From Methylobacterium persicinum (lineage in GTDB: Bacteria > Pseudomonadota > Alphaproteobacteria > Rhizobiales > Beijerinckiaceae), in assembly GCF_022179525.1 (NCBI RefSeq), contig NZ_BPQX01000045.1, positions 26,068-90,067 on the forward strand: a stretch of DNA of 64,000 nt. Reading direction: 5' to 3'. The position numbers were made by a program, and so were the translations under genes. The notes below the pieces were generated by a model. That model made no database searches. It saw nothing but the letters and a program-made list of their open reading frames with translations, and was not told the origin of the DNA. Positions within the stretch are counted from its first letter, which is position 1; each line of letters begins with the position of its first letter. Below are positions 46,900 to 55,369 of the stretch, piece by piece.

Positions 46900-47850
46900 A
46901 TGGGGGAAGGACGATTGCCGCTGACCCGTCGACGTGGTCTCGCCCTGCTCGCCGGGCTCACGGTCGGGCCGGCCATTGCCCAGTCCTTACGCGTTACCCT
47001 CGCCACAGCCACGCCGGGCGGTGGGTTTCCCGCTTTCGGAAAATCCTTCGCCGCGGCGATCCGCACCCGAGACCCCGACCTCATCATCGATCTGCGGCCG
47101 AGCGGAGGTTCGGCGGAGAATATCGCCCTTCTCGAACGGGGCGAGGTCGATCTCGCCCTGGTGCAGGGATCCTACGCTTACCGTGCCCTCGGCCGCCACG
47201 ATGGCCCCAAGGTGCTCGCGCCGATGTATCCCACGCCCGGCCTGTTCGCCCTCCGGGGCGATAGTGCCATCAAGGAAGTGAGGGATCTCGCGGGGCGGCG
47301 GGTCATCCTCGGCACGCACAATTCCGGCCTCACGATTCTCGGCCGTGCGGTGCTCACCGCCTCGGGCCTCGATCCGGACCGAGATGTCATGCCGATCTTT
47401 CTCGAACATGCCGGTGAGGGGCCCGCCATGATTCGGGATGGTCGGGCTGCAGCGCTCTGGGGCGGCGGCATCGGGTGGCCGGGCTTCGTCGCGGTGGCCG
47501 ACGCCCCCGGGGGAGCCCGCTTTCTCGCGCCGTCCGCTAACGCCATCGATGCGTTGACGCGCGAGGATCAGACTTTGAGGCGCCTGACCGTACCGGCCCA
47601 TAGCTTCGCCGGGCAGGAAACGCCCATCACAACGGTGGGATCGTGGAGTTTCGTGCTGGCGCGACCGGCGTTTTCGCCAGAAGCGGCTTACCGGATCGTC
47701 CGCGCCCTCGGGCAGGCCAACGGGGAAATGCGCGTCCGGCACCCGCAAGGTGGAGAAAGCGACCCCCGCCATCTCGCGGGAATCGTCCCCCTGGACGCCC
47801 TCAATGCCGGCACAAGCCGATATGTCGCCGAAGTCGGAGACGCCCGCTGA
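46900..47850 (+). CDS. TAXI-family TRAP transporter solute-binding protein
   Basis: A 316-residue exported binding protein. The signal peptide (RRRGLALLAGLTVGPAIAQ) precedes the TAXI core (LRVTLATATPGGGFPAFGKSF, LRPSGGSAENIALLERGEVDLALVQG, YPTPGLFALRGDSAI and FLEHAGEGPAMIRDG). TAXI proteins normally work with fused DctQM permeases, but no such gene is adjacent, so this is an orphan receptor. Ligand unknown. ATG 46900 start. Converges with gcrA 21 bp downstream. Confidence 0.85.
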   Translation: MGEGRLPLTRRRGLALLAGLTVGPAIAQSLRVTLATATPGGGFPAFGKSFAAAIRTRDPDLIIDLRPSGGSAENIALLERGEVDLALVQGSYAYRALGRHDGPKVLAPMYPTPGLFALRGDSAIKEVRDLAGRRVILGTHNSGLTILGRAVLTASGLDPDRDVMPIFLEHAGEGPAMIRDGRAAALWGGGIGWPGFVAVADAPGGARFLAPSANAIDALTREDQTLRRLTVPAHSFAGQETPITTVGSWSFVLARPAFSPEAAYRIVRALGQANGEMRVRHPQGGESDPRHLAGIVPLDALNAGTSRYVAEVGDAR

Positions 47851-47871
47851 CTGGATCTTCCAGCCGATGCC

Positions 47872-48405
47872 TTAGCGGAAGCCGGCAGCCCGGCGGTCGC
47901 GCTTGCGCTCCGTGGCCGGTTGATAGGCGATCTCGGCATGGTGCGTGCAATAGGGCAGGCCGGTGATCGACCGGGCACCGCAGAACCGGAATTCCGGCGT
48001 GGTCGGATCGCCGAGGGGCCACCGGCACATCGATTCCCTGAGATCCATGATCGTCACCCGCTGAGACACGGGGATCGTCACCGGGTCCTGCGCCACGGGC
48101 GCCGCGGCCGGCACCCGCGCCTGCGGGAAATCCGGCGCAGGGCGATGGGATACGACGACGACAGGCTCCGGCACCGGTGCGGCCACGGGGGCCTTCTCGG
48201 CTTCCACCGGCTTGACCACGGCGACGACGGCCTCCTCGCCCGCCTTGACCCTGCCGGCGAGCCCAAGGCGATGGACCTTGCCGATGACGGCATTGCGCGT
48301 CACGCCCCCGAGTTGGGCCGCGATTTTGCTCGCGCTCTGGCCATCCTCCCACAGGCGCCGGAGTAGCGCGACGCGCTCTTCCGTCCAGCTAAGGCCCGCT
48401 TCCAT
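47872..48405 (-). CDS. gcrA: GcrA cell-cycle regulator
   Basis: A 177-residue GcrA protein. The N-terminal DNA-binding domain is clear (WTEERVALLRRLWEDGQSAS, IAAQLGGVTRNAVIGKVHRLGL). A variable alanine/proline-rich linker precedes the conserved C-terminus, which has the CRWPLGDPTTPEFRFCGA segment that binds sigma-70. In Caulobacter it activates promoters methylated by CcrM at GANTC. The start is ATG 48405; upstream in-frame sequence lacks support. Confidence 0.95.
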   Translation of the reverse strand: MEAGLSWTEERVALLRRLWEDGQSASKIAAQLGGVTRNAVIGKVHRLGLAGRVKAGEEAVVAVVKPVEAEKAPVAAPVPEPVVVVSHRPAPDFPQARVPAAAPVAQDPVTIPVSQRVTIMDLRESMCRWPLGDPTTPEFRFCGARSITGLPYCTHHAEIAYQPATERKRDRRAAGFR

Positions 48406-48735
48406 CGTCCCCCTCCGACCCCTTGCCCAGCGCTGTTGGCACGCGTCCGAGCCGGCCAGCGGAAGCCGGGCCGGTGCGACACCGTGTCTCTCCAAGCCGT
48501 CCCGCAGACCCTACAGCGGCGTTCGCCGCCGTTGCAAGGGTCGAGGGACCACGGTTGTCGCTGCCTGAAGACTCTGTCCACCGCCAAGCGCCGGTCCTGC
48601 CACCGGACGTGTCCAGACTGCCACATTGGCGCGGTAAGGCAAACTTGGCCTTTCGCCAGGAACGCGAAACGGCCAAGCTCGTTTCATAGCAAGCTGCGCC
48701 GCCTTCTGGGCGCGCGACCTTTCAGGAAAAAGGCG
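48406..48735. promoter_or_regulatory. Divergent promoter region of gcrA and the patatin-like gene
   Basis: This 330-bp gap has no supported gene. It contains a GACTC site at 48570-48574, which fits GANTC, the CcrM methylation sequence, and may bear on gcrA regulation. No other clear operator was found. Confidence 0.4.
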
Positions 48736-49926
48736 ATGAGTGACGTTCGGACCGGGCTGCGCGCCGCCGTGGCGTTGGGCTTGGCCATTCAGATGGCGGC
48801 CTGTGGCTCCGTCCCCCGCACCGCCTACACGGCCGAGCAGGCGGCGGCGGCGACGGTGCCCGGGATCCCCGGGGCCCGGGTTTTCGCGGACGCCTCCGTC
48901 GAGACGATTTCCGAACTGGCGGCAAATCCCCAGCGCCGGGCGAGCGGTTTCACCTACCTGGCCCTCTCGGGCGGCGGTGGCGACGGGGCCTACGGCGCGG
49001 GTGTTCTGAACGGCTGGTCGGCCTCCGGGGCGCGTCCCGAATTCACATTGGTCTCGGGCGTCTCGACGGGGGCGCTCATCGCACCGTTCGCCTTCCTTGG
49101 TCCCGCGTACGATTCCTACCTGACCGAATTTTACACGAGCGGCGTGGCCGAGACCCTGGTGGCCCAGCCCAGCCTGACCAACGTTCTGTTCGGCTCAGGG
49201 TTGTTCGGCGACGGGCGCCTGCGCGACCTGATCGGCCGCTACGTGACGAAGGACCTGCTCGACGCCATCGCCGCCGAGCATGCCAAGGGCCGCCGGCTGC
49301 TCGTCGTGACCACCAACCTCGATTCTCAGCGGGCCGTGATCTGGAACATGGGTGCCATCGCCGCCAGCGAAGCGCCGAACCGCCTCGAGCTGTTCCGGGA
49401 CGTCCTGGCCGCCTCGGCCAGCATTCCCGCGGTGTTTCCGCCGCAATTCATCGACGTGAGCGCCGGGCCAACGCAGTTCCAGGAAATGCATGTCGATGGT
49501 TCGGTGGTGACCCCCGTCTTTACCCTTCCGCAGAGCCTGTTGCTCCGGGATGACAAGCTCCGGACGACGGGGAAAGGACAGATCTACGTCGTAATCAACG
49601 GGCGGCTCGAACCGGATTTTGAGGTGACGCAGGACAATACCCTGGCCATCGTCGGCCGGTCCTTCACGACGGCGAGCCGGGCCCGGTCCCGGGCGGCGCT
49701 GGCGGCTACCTATGCCCTGGCCCGGGCCAACAATATCGGCTTCAACCTGACCTACGTGGACGAAGCGGCGCCGAAGGTGCCCGCCGCGCAGGGCTTCAAC
49801 ACCGCCTATATGCGGGCTCTTTATCAGGACGGCTACGACAAGGGCCGCACCGGTCAGTTCTGGGAGCATACGGTTCGAGCTGCGCCCATCCTCAAGGCGC
49901 AGATCGCGGAGACCATCAAGCGCTGA
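48736..49926 (+). CDS. Patatin-like phospholipase, putative lipoprotein
   Basis: A 396-residue protein. The N-terminus has a lipoprotein-like signal (LAIQMAAC lipobox, Cys near residue 23). The patatin core has the oxyanion loop LSGGGGDGAYGAGVL, the nucleophile GxSxG (SGVSTGALIAPF) and the catalytic Asp in HVDGSVVTP. It should hydrolyse lipids in the periplasm or at a membrane. ATG 48736 start with AAAGGCG-like sequence upstream. A strong hairpin follows. Confidence 0.9.
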   Translation: MSDVRTGLRAAVALGLAIQMAACGSVPRTAYTAEQAAAATVPGIPGARVFADASVETISELAANPQRRASGFTYLALSGGGGDGAYGAGVLNGWSASGARPEFTLVSGVSTGALIAPFAFLGPAYDSYLTEFYTSGVAETLVAQPSLTNVLFGSGLFGDGRLRDLIGRYVTKDLLDAIAAEHAKGRRLLVVTTNLDSQRAVIWNMGAIAASEAPNRLELFRDVLAASASIPAVFPPQFIDVSAGPTQFQEMHVDGSVVTPVFTLPQSLLLRDDKLRTTGKGQIYVVINGRLEPDFEVTQDNTLAIVGRSFTTASRARSRAALAATYALARANNIGFNLTYVDEAAPKVPAAQGFNTAYMRALYQDGYDKGRTGQFWEHTVRAAPILKAQIAETIKR

Positions 49927-49962
49927 TCGTCAAATCACGCCTTCGCCGGCCGGGGGGAGGAT

Positions 49963-49993
49963 GGGGATGCCGGCGCGAGGCGCCGGCATCCCC
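49963..49993. terminator. Bidirectional terminator after the patatin-like gene
   Basis: GGGGATGCCGGCGC (49963-49976) pairs perfectly with GCGCCGGCATCCCC (49980-49993) around loop GAG. The 14-bp stem lies between the patatin-like gene and the small minus-strand gene at 50038 and can serve both. Confidence 0.8.
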
Positions 49994-50037
49994 GGCTCCC
50001 TCGCGCCATCCCAAGCGGCTTGGGCGAAGCGGTCGTG

Positions 50038-50166
50038 TTACTTCCCGAGGATCTTGGTGACGAGGCGTCCGAGGGGGGTGGCCGAACTGGCGTTGCGGTC
50101 GTCGCGGACGACCGGACGGTCTTCGTTCCCAAGGATCTTCGTGACGAGGCGTCCGATAAGGCTCAT
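50038..50166 (-). CDS. 42-residue peptide with two copies of GRLVTKILG
   Basis: A short frame from ATG 50166 to TAA 50038 with GGAGGA 8 bases upstream. It starts MSLIGRLVTKILGNED, has a charged middle (RPVVRDDRNASSATPL) and ends GRLVTKILGK. The nine-residue block GRLVTKILG occurs exactly twice, at residues 5-13 and 33-41, each a short amphipathic helix with a lysine. The overall layout resembles small amphipathic or membrane-active peptides, but that is a guess. The near-identical DNA (GGACGCCTCGTCAC) shows an internal duplication. Confidence 0.65.
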   Translation of the reverse strand: MSLIGRLVTKILGNEDRPVVRDDRNASSATPLGRLVTKILGK

Positions 50167-50261
50167 GCGAGGGTCCTCCGGCATCCTGCGCCAAAACGGC
50201 GCAGCTTGACGATTAACGGCCGATGCCCCCGCCGTGTTCCGGGAGTGCGGCCGGAACAGGA

Positions 50262-50765
50262 TCAGCGCGCCGCCTCCCGAGCGATGCCGGCGAGACCCCG
50301 GTCGTAGACCCCGGCGATGTCGGCCTCGGCCTCCCGATCGGAAACCCCCGCGGCATCGAATGTTCCGCTCCAGACCACCGTCGATCCCGAACCGTTCGGC
50401 CGGACGGTGATCGAGGCGTTGTAGGCCGAGACCGGCAGCGGCCCCTGGACGAAGCTGTAGCTGTAGGTCATCGCCGCGTCGTCGCGGGCCGTCTCGACCT
50501 CGACGATCGTGCCCTCACCGCCCTTCACCACCAACCCGCGTAACTGGACCCGGACGCTGTCGTCATCCTCGTCCGCCGAGAGGATGCATCGCTCGACCTG
50601 GGGGTGCCATCGGCCGATCGCGCAGAAATCGCCGACCAAGGCCCACACGGCCGCCGGGGGCGCGTCGATATCCCGGCTCCGCGTGACCTCCAGGGCCTGC
50701 GCGGGCCCGACGAGGGCCAAGCCGAAGATACCCGCGCCGAGCACCGTTCCTATCACCCGGGGCAC
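50262..50765 (-). CDS. Exported SRPBCC (START/Bet v 1-like) family protein
   Basis: A 167-residue protein from GTG 50765, preceded by a G-run. It has a signal peptide (GTVLGAGIFGLALVGPAQA). The SRPBCC fold follows (VTRSRDIDAPPAAVWALVGDF, RWHPQVERC, TYSYSFVQGPLPVSAYNASI). Starting from ATG 50804 would add 13 residues before the signal. These domains bind hydrophobic ligands; export to the periplasm is less common. Ligand unknown. Confidence 0.78.
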   Translation of the reverse strand: MPRVIGTVLGAGIFGLALVGPAQALEVTRSRDIDAPPAAVWALVGDFCAIGRWHPQVERCILSADEDDDSVRVQLRGLVVKGGEGTIVEVETARDDAAMTYSYSFVQGPLPVSAYNASITVRPNGSGSTVVWSGTFDAAGVSDREAEADIAGVYDRGLAGIAREAAR

Positions 50766-50853
50766 GTGCCCCCCGCCGTCGCATTCGTCACTCAAATCTG
50801 CCATCCGGGTGGAGGATACGCCGCTCGGTTACACGTGGAGAGGCAATGCCGGT

Positions 50854-51504
50854 ATGCGGGTTCTGATCCTGGACGGGCATCCGGATGGCGGCCGTCTGGT
50901 CTCACATCTCCTCGACCACTATGCCGACTCCCTTGGAGCCGGGCAGGTCGAGCGGGTGGCAGTACGTGATCTGGCTTTCGACCCCAACATGTCCCGCGGC
51001 TATGCGGTGGCCCGGGAATGGGAGCCGGACCTTGCCCGGCTGGCAGCCTCGCTCGATGACTGCGACCACCTCGTCGTCGCCTTTCCCTTGTGGTGGGGCG
51101 CCGAGCCGATGCAGCTGAAGGGGTTGATCGACCGTCTTCTCCTCCCGGGTTTCGCCTTCCGCTATCACCGCGACGATCCGTTCTGGGACCGTCGCCTGTC
51201 CGGGCGGTCGGCCGACGTGATCGTCACCATGGATACGCCACCCTGGTACCTGCGACTTGTCTACGGCGATCCGGTGGGGCGGCGCTGGCGGCGTCAGATT
51301 CTCGGCTTCTGTGGATTCAGGCCGGTGCGCATCCTTCGTCTCGGCCCGACGCGCCGGGGCGGTGCCGCGAGACACCTCGGCGAATGGGAAGGGCGCGTGG
51401 CCAAGCTCGCCTGCACGGCGGACCGGCTGCGGCGCAGCTACAAATGCCCGGCTCTGGCGGATCGAACGCCGCTCGCGGACGCCCTGACCGAGCGGGCCTC
51501 ATGA
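50854..51504 (+). CDS. Flavodoxin-fold NAD(P)H oxidoreductase
   Basis: A 216-residue protein of the YwrO/NQO1-like family. MRVLILDGHPDGGRLVSHLL starts the flavin-binding fold, HLVVAFPLWWGAEPMQLKGLIDRLLLPGFAF is diagnostic and GRSADVIVTMDTPPWYL follows. It should reduce quinones or similar substrates with FMN or FAD. It starts at ATG 50854 and its stop overlaps the next gene's ATG, suggesting co-transcription with the transglycosylase. Confidence 0.9.
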   Translation: MRVLILDGHPDGGRLVSHLLDHYADSLGAGQVERVAVRDLAFDPNMSRGYAVAREWEPDLARLAASLDDCDHLVVAFPLWWGAEPMQLKGLIDRLLLPGFAFRYHRDDPFWDRRLSGRSADVIVTMDTPPWYLRLVYGDPVGRRWRRQILGFCGFRPVRILRLGPTRRGGAARHLGEWEGRVAKLACTADRLRRSYKCPALADRTPLADALTERAS

Positions 51505-52757
51505 GATCGCGCGAGGAATTCACCGTGGAAACGCCGTCGACCGATTTGGGCCGACCGAAAGCCGCTGGTCTGGTGGCAGCCTTAGCGGTAGTAATGCTGA
51601 TGACAGGCCAGCCCGAAACCGCAACGGCTTCGCCTTGCATCGAAGCCATCACGGCGGACGCCGTGGCGGCAGGCGTGCCGCCAAGCCTTGCCGCAGCACA
51701 GCTCGCGCAGGTGACACCCGATCCGGGCGTTCTCGCCGCCGCGGGCAACCAAGCCGAGTTCACGCGACCGGTCTGGGCTTACCTCGATGCGGCGGTCACG
51801 CCGGAGAAGGTCGAGGAAGGCCAGCGCCAATTGCAACGCTGGGCGACGGTCCTCGACGGCATCGAGGTCCGCTACGGTGTGGACCGTTATACCTTGGTGG
51901 CGTTCTGGGGTGTCGAGTCGAGTTACGGCGCAGTCCTCAACGATCCGGCCATCGTCAGACCGGCCGTCCGATCCCTGGCTACCCTGGCCTGCGGCGATCA
52001 GGGGCGGGCGGATTATTGGAAAGCCGAACTGATCGCGGCACTGAAAATTCTCGCCGCCGGCGATGCGACACCGGAGCGGCTCACCGGCTCGTGGGCCGGC
52101 GCCCTCGGCAACACCCAATTCATGCCGAGCGTGTTCCTGGCGCGCGCTGTGGATTTCGACGGCGACGGCCGGCGGGACATCTGGGGTTCGGTCCCCGACG
52201 CCCTGGCCTCGACGGCGAACTATCTGGTGGCCGAAGGATGGCGGCGCGGTGAGCGCTGGGGTGCGGAGGCGATCCTGCCCGCGGGCTTCGACGTGTCCCT
52301 CGCGGATGAAACGACCGCACGAACCATCGCGGAGTGGCGGCGCCTCGGCCTGCGGCCCGTCCGGGAGGAGGGTTTGCCGGAAACCGCCACCGCCGTCCTG
52401 TTTCTGCCGGCGGGGATCCGCGGGCCGGCGTTTCTGCTGCTGCCGAATTTCGCGGTGATCCTTCGCTACAACACCTCGTTTTCCTACGCCCTGACGGTGG
52501 GTCACCTGTCGGATCGCCTGCGTGGCCTGCCGAGCTTCGCCCACGAATGGCCGCGGGGCGACCGGATGCTCGGGCTCGACGAACGCCGTGATATGCAGTC
52601 GTTGTTGTCGGCGAAGGGCTATGCCGTGGGCACCGTCGATGGGAAGATCGGACCGCGCACCCGTTCGGCGCTGCGCGCCTTCCAGGCCGCCGCCGGATTG
52701 CCGCCGGATGGATATGCCGATGCCCCCCTGCTCGAGACGTTGAGGTCGTCCCGCTGA
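51501..52757 (+). CDS. Lytic murein transglycosylase, MltB family
   Basis: A 418-residue exported peptidoglycan lytic enzyme. A signal/anchor segment (LVAALAVVMLMTG, then SPCIE) is followed by the MltB domain with WGVESSYGAVLNDPA (catalytic Glu), GSWAGALGNTQFMPS and VDFDGDGRRDIWGS. A C-terminal peptidoglycan-binding domain (AKGYAVGTVDGKIGPRTRSALRAFQ) ends the protein. Its ATG overlaps the stop of the oxidoreductase gene. Confidence 0.92.
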   Translation: MRSREEFTVETPSTDLGRPKAAGLVAALAVVMLMTGQPETATASPCIEAITADAVAAGVPPSLAAAQLAQVTPDPGVLAAAGNQAEFTRPVWAYLDAAVTPEKVEEGQRQLQRWATVLDGIEVRYGVDRYTLVAFWGVESSYGAVLNDPAIVRPAVRSLATLACGDQGRADYWKAELIAALKILAAGDATPERLTGSWAGALGNTQFMPSVFLARAVDFDGDGRRDIWGSVPDALASTANYLVAEGWRRGERWGAEAILPAGFDVSLADETTARTIAEWRRLGLRPVREEGLPETATAVLFLPAGIRGPAFLLLPNFAVILRYNTSFSYALTVGHLSDRLRGLPSFAHEWPRGDRMLGLDERRDMQSLLSAKGYAVGTVDGKIGPRTRSALRAFQAAAGLPPDGYADAPLLETLRSSR

Positions 52758-52795
52758 CGCGCTTCCCGAGACCGCGCATCGCTCGACGGGACGGA

Positions 52796-53467
52796 TCAGC
52801 CTCTGACTTGAAGGAAGTCGATGGCGGGGCCCGCCGTGTCGGCAAAAATGCCAGCAGTCAGAGCGCCGCCGTAGACCGCAGCCGTGTCGAGGTTGGTCCT
52901 GAAATGCCGGACTTCCGGCTTGCCGCGTCGCTGCGGCGTATGCCCGTGAACCACGTGCCGGCCGAAATCATGGTCGTCTGTTAGGAAAGGCTCGCGGATC
53001 CAGAGGCGGTCGTGGTCGCTGCTCACCGAGGGCTCGGTACCCGGCGCGAAACCGGCATGGACGTACCAGCGCAACTCGTCGTCATGCAGCGTGGGGAGCG
53101 CCTCGATCCAATCGAGGGTGGTCTGCGGGAGGTCCGCGACCTCCTGGGCACCGAACGATGCGAGCGTGGCCTCGCCACCATTGGCGAGCCAGTGGAATTC
53201 GGTATCCTTCGTCTGAAGTGCGTCCAGAAGCATGCGCTCATGGTTGCCCATGAGGCAGACCACGCTGTCAGGCTCGGCCCATTGAAGGCGGCTGATCGTC
53301 CGCAGGACAGCGGCGGAATCCGGTCCACGGTCTACGTAGTCGCCGAGGAAGACGAGTTTCCGGTCCCGGCCTGCGGCGTGTCGCTCTATTCGCGCAAGGA
53401 GAGCATCGAGCAGGTCGCTGCACCCGTGAATGTCGCCAATGGCGTAGGTGACAACGGCGGATTGCAT
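52796..53467 (-). CDS. Metallophosphoesterase, Ser/Thr phosphatase-type (ApaH/PrpE-like)
   Basis: A 223-residue calcineurin-like phosphoesterase. GDIHGCSDLLD, FLGDYVDRGPDS and LMGNHERMLLD are the metal-binding motifs, and VVHGHTPQRRG is the fourth. ATG 53467 is chosen over 53497, ten residues earlier. Possible substrates are phosphoproteins or diadenosine tetraphosphate. It converges with the transglycosylase gene. Confidence 0.88.
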   Translation of the reverse strand: MQSAVVTYAIGDIHGCSDLLDALLARIERHAAGRDRKLVFLGDYVDRGPDSAAVLRTISRLQWAEPDSVVCLMGNHERMLLDALQTKDTEFHWLANGGEATLASFGAQEVADLPQTTLDWIEALPTLHDDELRWYVHAGFAPGTEPSVSSDHDRLWIREPFLTDDHDFGRHVVHGHTPQRRGKPEVRHFRTNLDTAAVYGGALTAGIFADTAGPAIDFLQVRG

Positions 53468-53583
53468 ACCTCGTTGTCCACGGCGGACGAAGCGCACGCA
53501 AGGGGCCAGGGTGCAGCGGTTGACCGGCTCGCTCGTCGGCTGCCGGGGCGGAGCCCACGAGATCTACGGCGAGGGCTGTTCGA

Positions 53584-54135
53584 CTACGGGCTTTGGCCGC
53601 CCATCCCGGCCGTGTTGCCACCGATGCTGCCGCCGGCACCCTGGCTTGACGTTCCCGTCGCGCCGCCGCTGGAGGCGAGCGCGCGGCGCTTGTCCGCCTG
53701 CCCGCTCGCCGGATCGAAGTATTTCGCGGCGTCGCCGAGCTGCGCCGAAGGCTGGCAATTGGGCGTGCAGGATAGCGATTCCCGCTCCATACCGCGCTGA
53801 ACCGTAATCGTTGCCTCACGCGAGGCTTCGACGCGGATCATCGTCTCGGCGATGAGTGTGCCGGCGCTGTCGAGGGCGATGAGATTCGTCGAGCCGAAGC
53901 TCTTGCCGGTCAGGATCAGCACCCCGTTCTTCTGTGGGGTCACCTCGGCGATGAAGGGATTGCCGACCACGACAGTTTGCGTCTTTTCCGGAAGGCGGAT
54001 GACCTTCGCGTTATCCACAATCACGGTGACGATCGGCAGGGTCTCGGGCGGCGCAGCGACGGCCGCAGCAGCCAGCAGGCAGAGGCCGACGATGGCAACC
54101 CCAAGGGGTCCTGCCGTCTGGAGGGTGCGACGCAT
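53584..54135 (-). CDS. Pilus assembly protein N-terminal domain protein (CpaC-like, secretin-less)
   Basis: A 183-residue exported protein. The signal peptide (VAIVGLCLLAAAAVAA) precedes the CpaC N-terminal domain (KVIRLPEKTQTVVVGNPFIAEVTPQKNGVLILTGKSFGSTNLIALD). The C-terminal third is a glycine/serine-rich tail (GGATGTSSQGAGGSIGGN). There is no secretin domain, so it is not a full CpaC; it resembles free-standing RHD/BON-like accessory proteins of Flp pili. It is divergent from the flp gene. Confidence 0.8.
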   Translation of the reverse strand: MRRTLQTAGPLGVAIVGLCLLAAAAVAAPPETLPIVTVIVDNAKVIRLPEKTQTVVVGNPFIAEVTPQKNGVLILTGKSFGSTNLIALDSAGTLIAETMIRVEASREATITVQRGMERESLSCTPNCQPSAQLGDAAKYFDPASGQADKRRALASSGGATGTSSQGAGGSIGGNTAGMGGQSP

Positions 54136-54192
54136 CTAACATAGGCCCATAGGAGGCGCGCGGCGCTGCCGTGCCCGTCCATCAAGCATTAA

Positions 54193-54283
54193 ATTGGTAA
54201 ATCAAACACTAAAGAGATATCGCGAATGTTGGCATCGATCGTATTGATTTGACGGAGTTTTCAGTCAATTTTTATTTACCAAT
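54193..54283. promoter_or_regulatory. AT-rich divergent promoter region with paired 10-bp inverted repeats
   Basis: ATTGGTAAAT (54193-54202) recurs as its exact complement ATTTACCAAT (54274-54283), 71 bp apart. A smaller TTGAC...GTCAA pair is at 54249-54268. The region is much richer in A+T than its surroundings and separates the divergent pilus genes (gap 54136-54422). A looping regulator is a possibility. Confidence 0.5.
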
Positions 54284-54323
54284 CTCCGATTGTAGCTCAT
54301 AGCATTGTCTTTCCGCTCTGAGC

Positions 54324-54338
54324 TTAACTCGTTTTTAA
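54324..54338 (+). promoter_or_regulatory. Perfect CtrA box upstream of flp
   Basis: TTAA (54324-54327), seven bases (CTCGTTT), TTAA (54335-54338): the exact CtrA consensus TTAA-N7-TTAA, 84 bp upstream of the Flp pilin start. In Caulobacter the pilin gene is CtrA-activated, so the same control is likely here. Confidence 0.7.
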
Positions 54339-54422
54339 GAGGGATTTCGCAGTGTGTTGCAGCCGCCGATCGTGGCGCAACACTTCGTCGGTCACCTCGC
54401 GACATCGAACCAGGATTTTCCC

Positions 54423-54587
54423 ATGAAGAGCATCATGAAGCGCTTCGCCGGCGACGAATCCGGCGCCACTGCCATCGAATACGGCATGATCGCCGCCCTC
54501 ATCGCAGTTGTCATCATCGGCACGCTGAAGGTCATCGGCACCCAGCTGAACGCCAAGTTCAGCTCCATCTCCGCCCAGCTGAACTGA
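54423..54587 (+). CDS. Flp/Fap-type pilin
   Basis: A 54-residue prepilin, MKSIMKRFAGDESGATAIEYGM, with the Flp signature G-A-T-A-I-E-Y and a hydrophobic helix (IAALIAVVIIGTLKVIG). Cleavage by prepilin peptidase at the Gly before ATAIEYG is expected. It assembles into adhesive Flp pili. The prepilin peptidase gene follows 185 bp downstream, but the ATPase, platform and secretin genes are not in the window. Confidence 0.95.
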   Translation: MKSIMKRFAGDESGATAIEYGMIAALIAVVIIGTLKVIGTQLNAKFSSISAQLN

Positions 54588-54772
54588 CCGGGGGCGTTCG
54601 CGCCCTCCCGTTCCGCGCCACGGCGAGTTCCCGTCACGTTCCTTGCGGAGCGGGGCGGAAATTCGCCGTGTCGGATCATGTTCCCACCGGCTCGCTCCAC
54701 CGGATAGCCGCCCTGCGGATGAGTGTTCGCGGCCGGCGAGACTGAGGGACGGCCAGACGATCCTGACGAGGC

Positions 54773-55309
54773 ATGTCGGCACTCATGATGAGCGGAACCC
54801 TCGTCGCCGAATTCGGCCTGCTGATCCTGTTCCCGTTCCTGATGGCCTATGCGGCTGCCAGCGATCTTCTGACGATGCTGATCCCCAACCGGATCTCCCT
54901 CGGCCTCGTGCTTGGATTCGCCCTCCTGGCGGCGACCGGATTGATGAGCTGGGAAGACATTGGCCTTCACGTCGGTGCGGCGGCGCTCGTCCTCACGGTG
55001 ACGTTCACGCTGTTCGCCTTCAACGTCATCGGCGGCGGGGATGCCAAGCTCGCGGCGGCGACTGCCCTATGGCTCGGATTCGACGGATTGCTGGACTACC
55101 TGCTGGCCGCGTCCGTCCTCGGGGGCATCCTGACCCTCGCCCTCCTGGCGGCCCGGTCGCACCCCCTACCGAACCCCCTCGTGCGTCTGCCCTTCGCCCT
55201 GCGACTGCACGATGCCAAGACGGGCATTCCCTACGGCATTGCCCTTTCGGCCGCGGCGCTCCTCGTGCTGCCCGAGACGGCCATGTGGGCGGTCGTGACC
55301 GGCGTCTGA
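54773..55309 (+). CDS. cpaA: Prepilin peptidase CpaA (A24 family)
   Basis: A 178-residue inner-membrane aspartic protease with about six transmembrane helices. The two catalytic aspartates lie in AAASDLLTM and GGGDAKLAAATALWLG (GxGD motif). It matures Flp-type prepilins such as the one upstream. ATG 54773 start. Confidence 0.9.
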   Translation: MSALMMSGTLVAEFGLLILFPFLMAYAAASDLLTMLIPNRISLGLVLGFALLAATGLMSWEDIGLHVGAAALVLTVTFTLFAFNVIGGGDAKLAAATALWLGFDGLLDYLLAASVLGGILTLALLAARSHPLPNPLVRLPFALRLHDAKTGIPYGIALSAAALLVLPETAMWAVVTGV

Positions 55310-55369
55310 CACCGCCCCACCGAAACGAAGGATCTGGAGCCTGCGCGGCGGTGGCGTTAAAAGGGCGTC

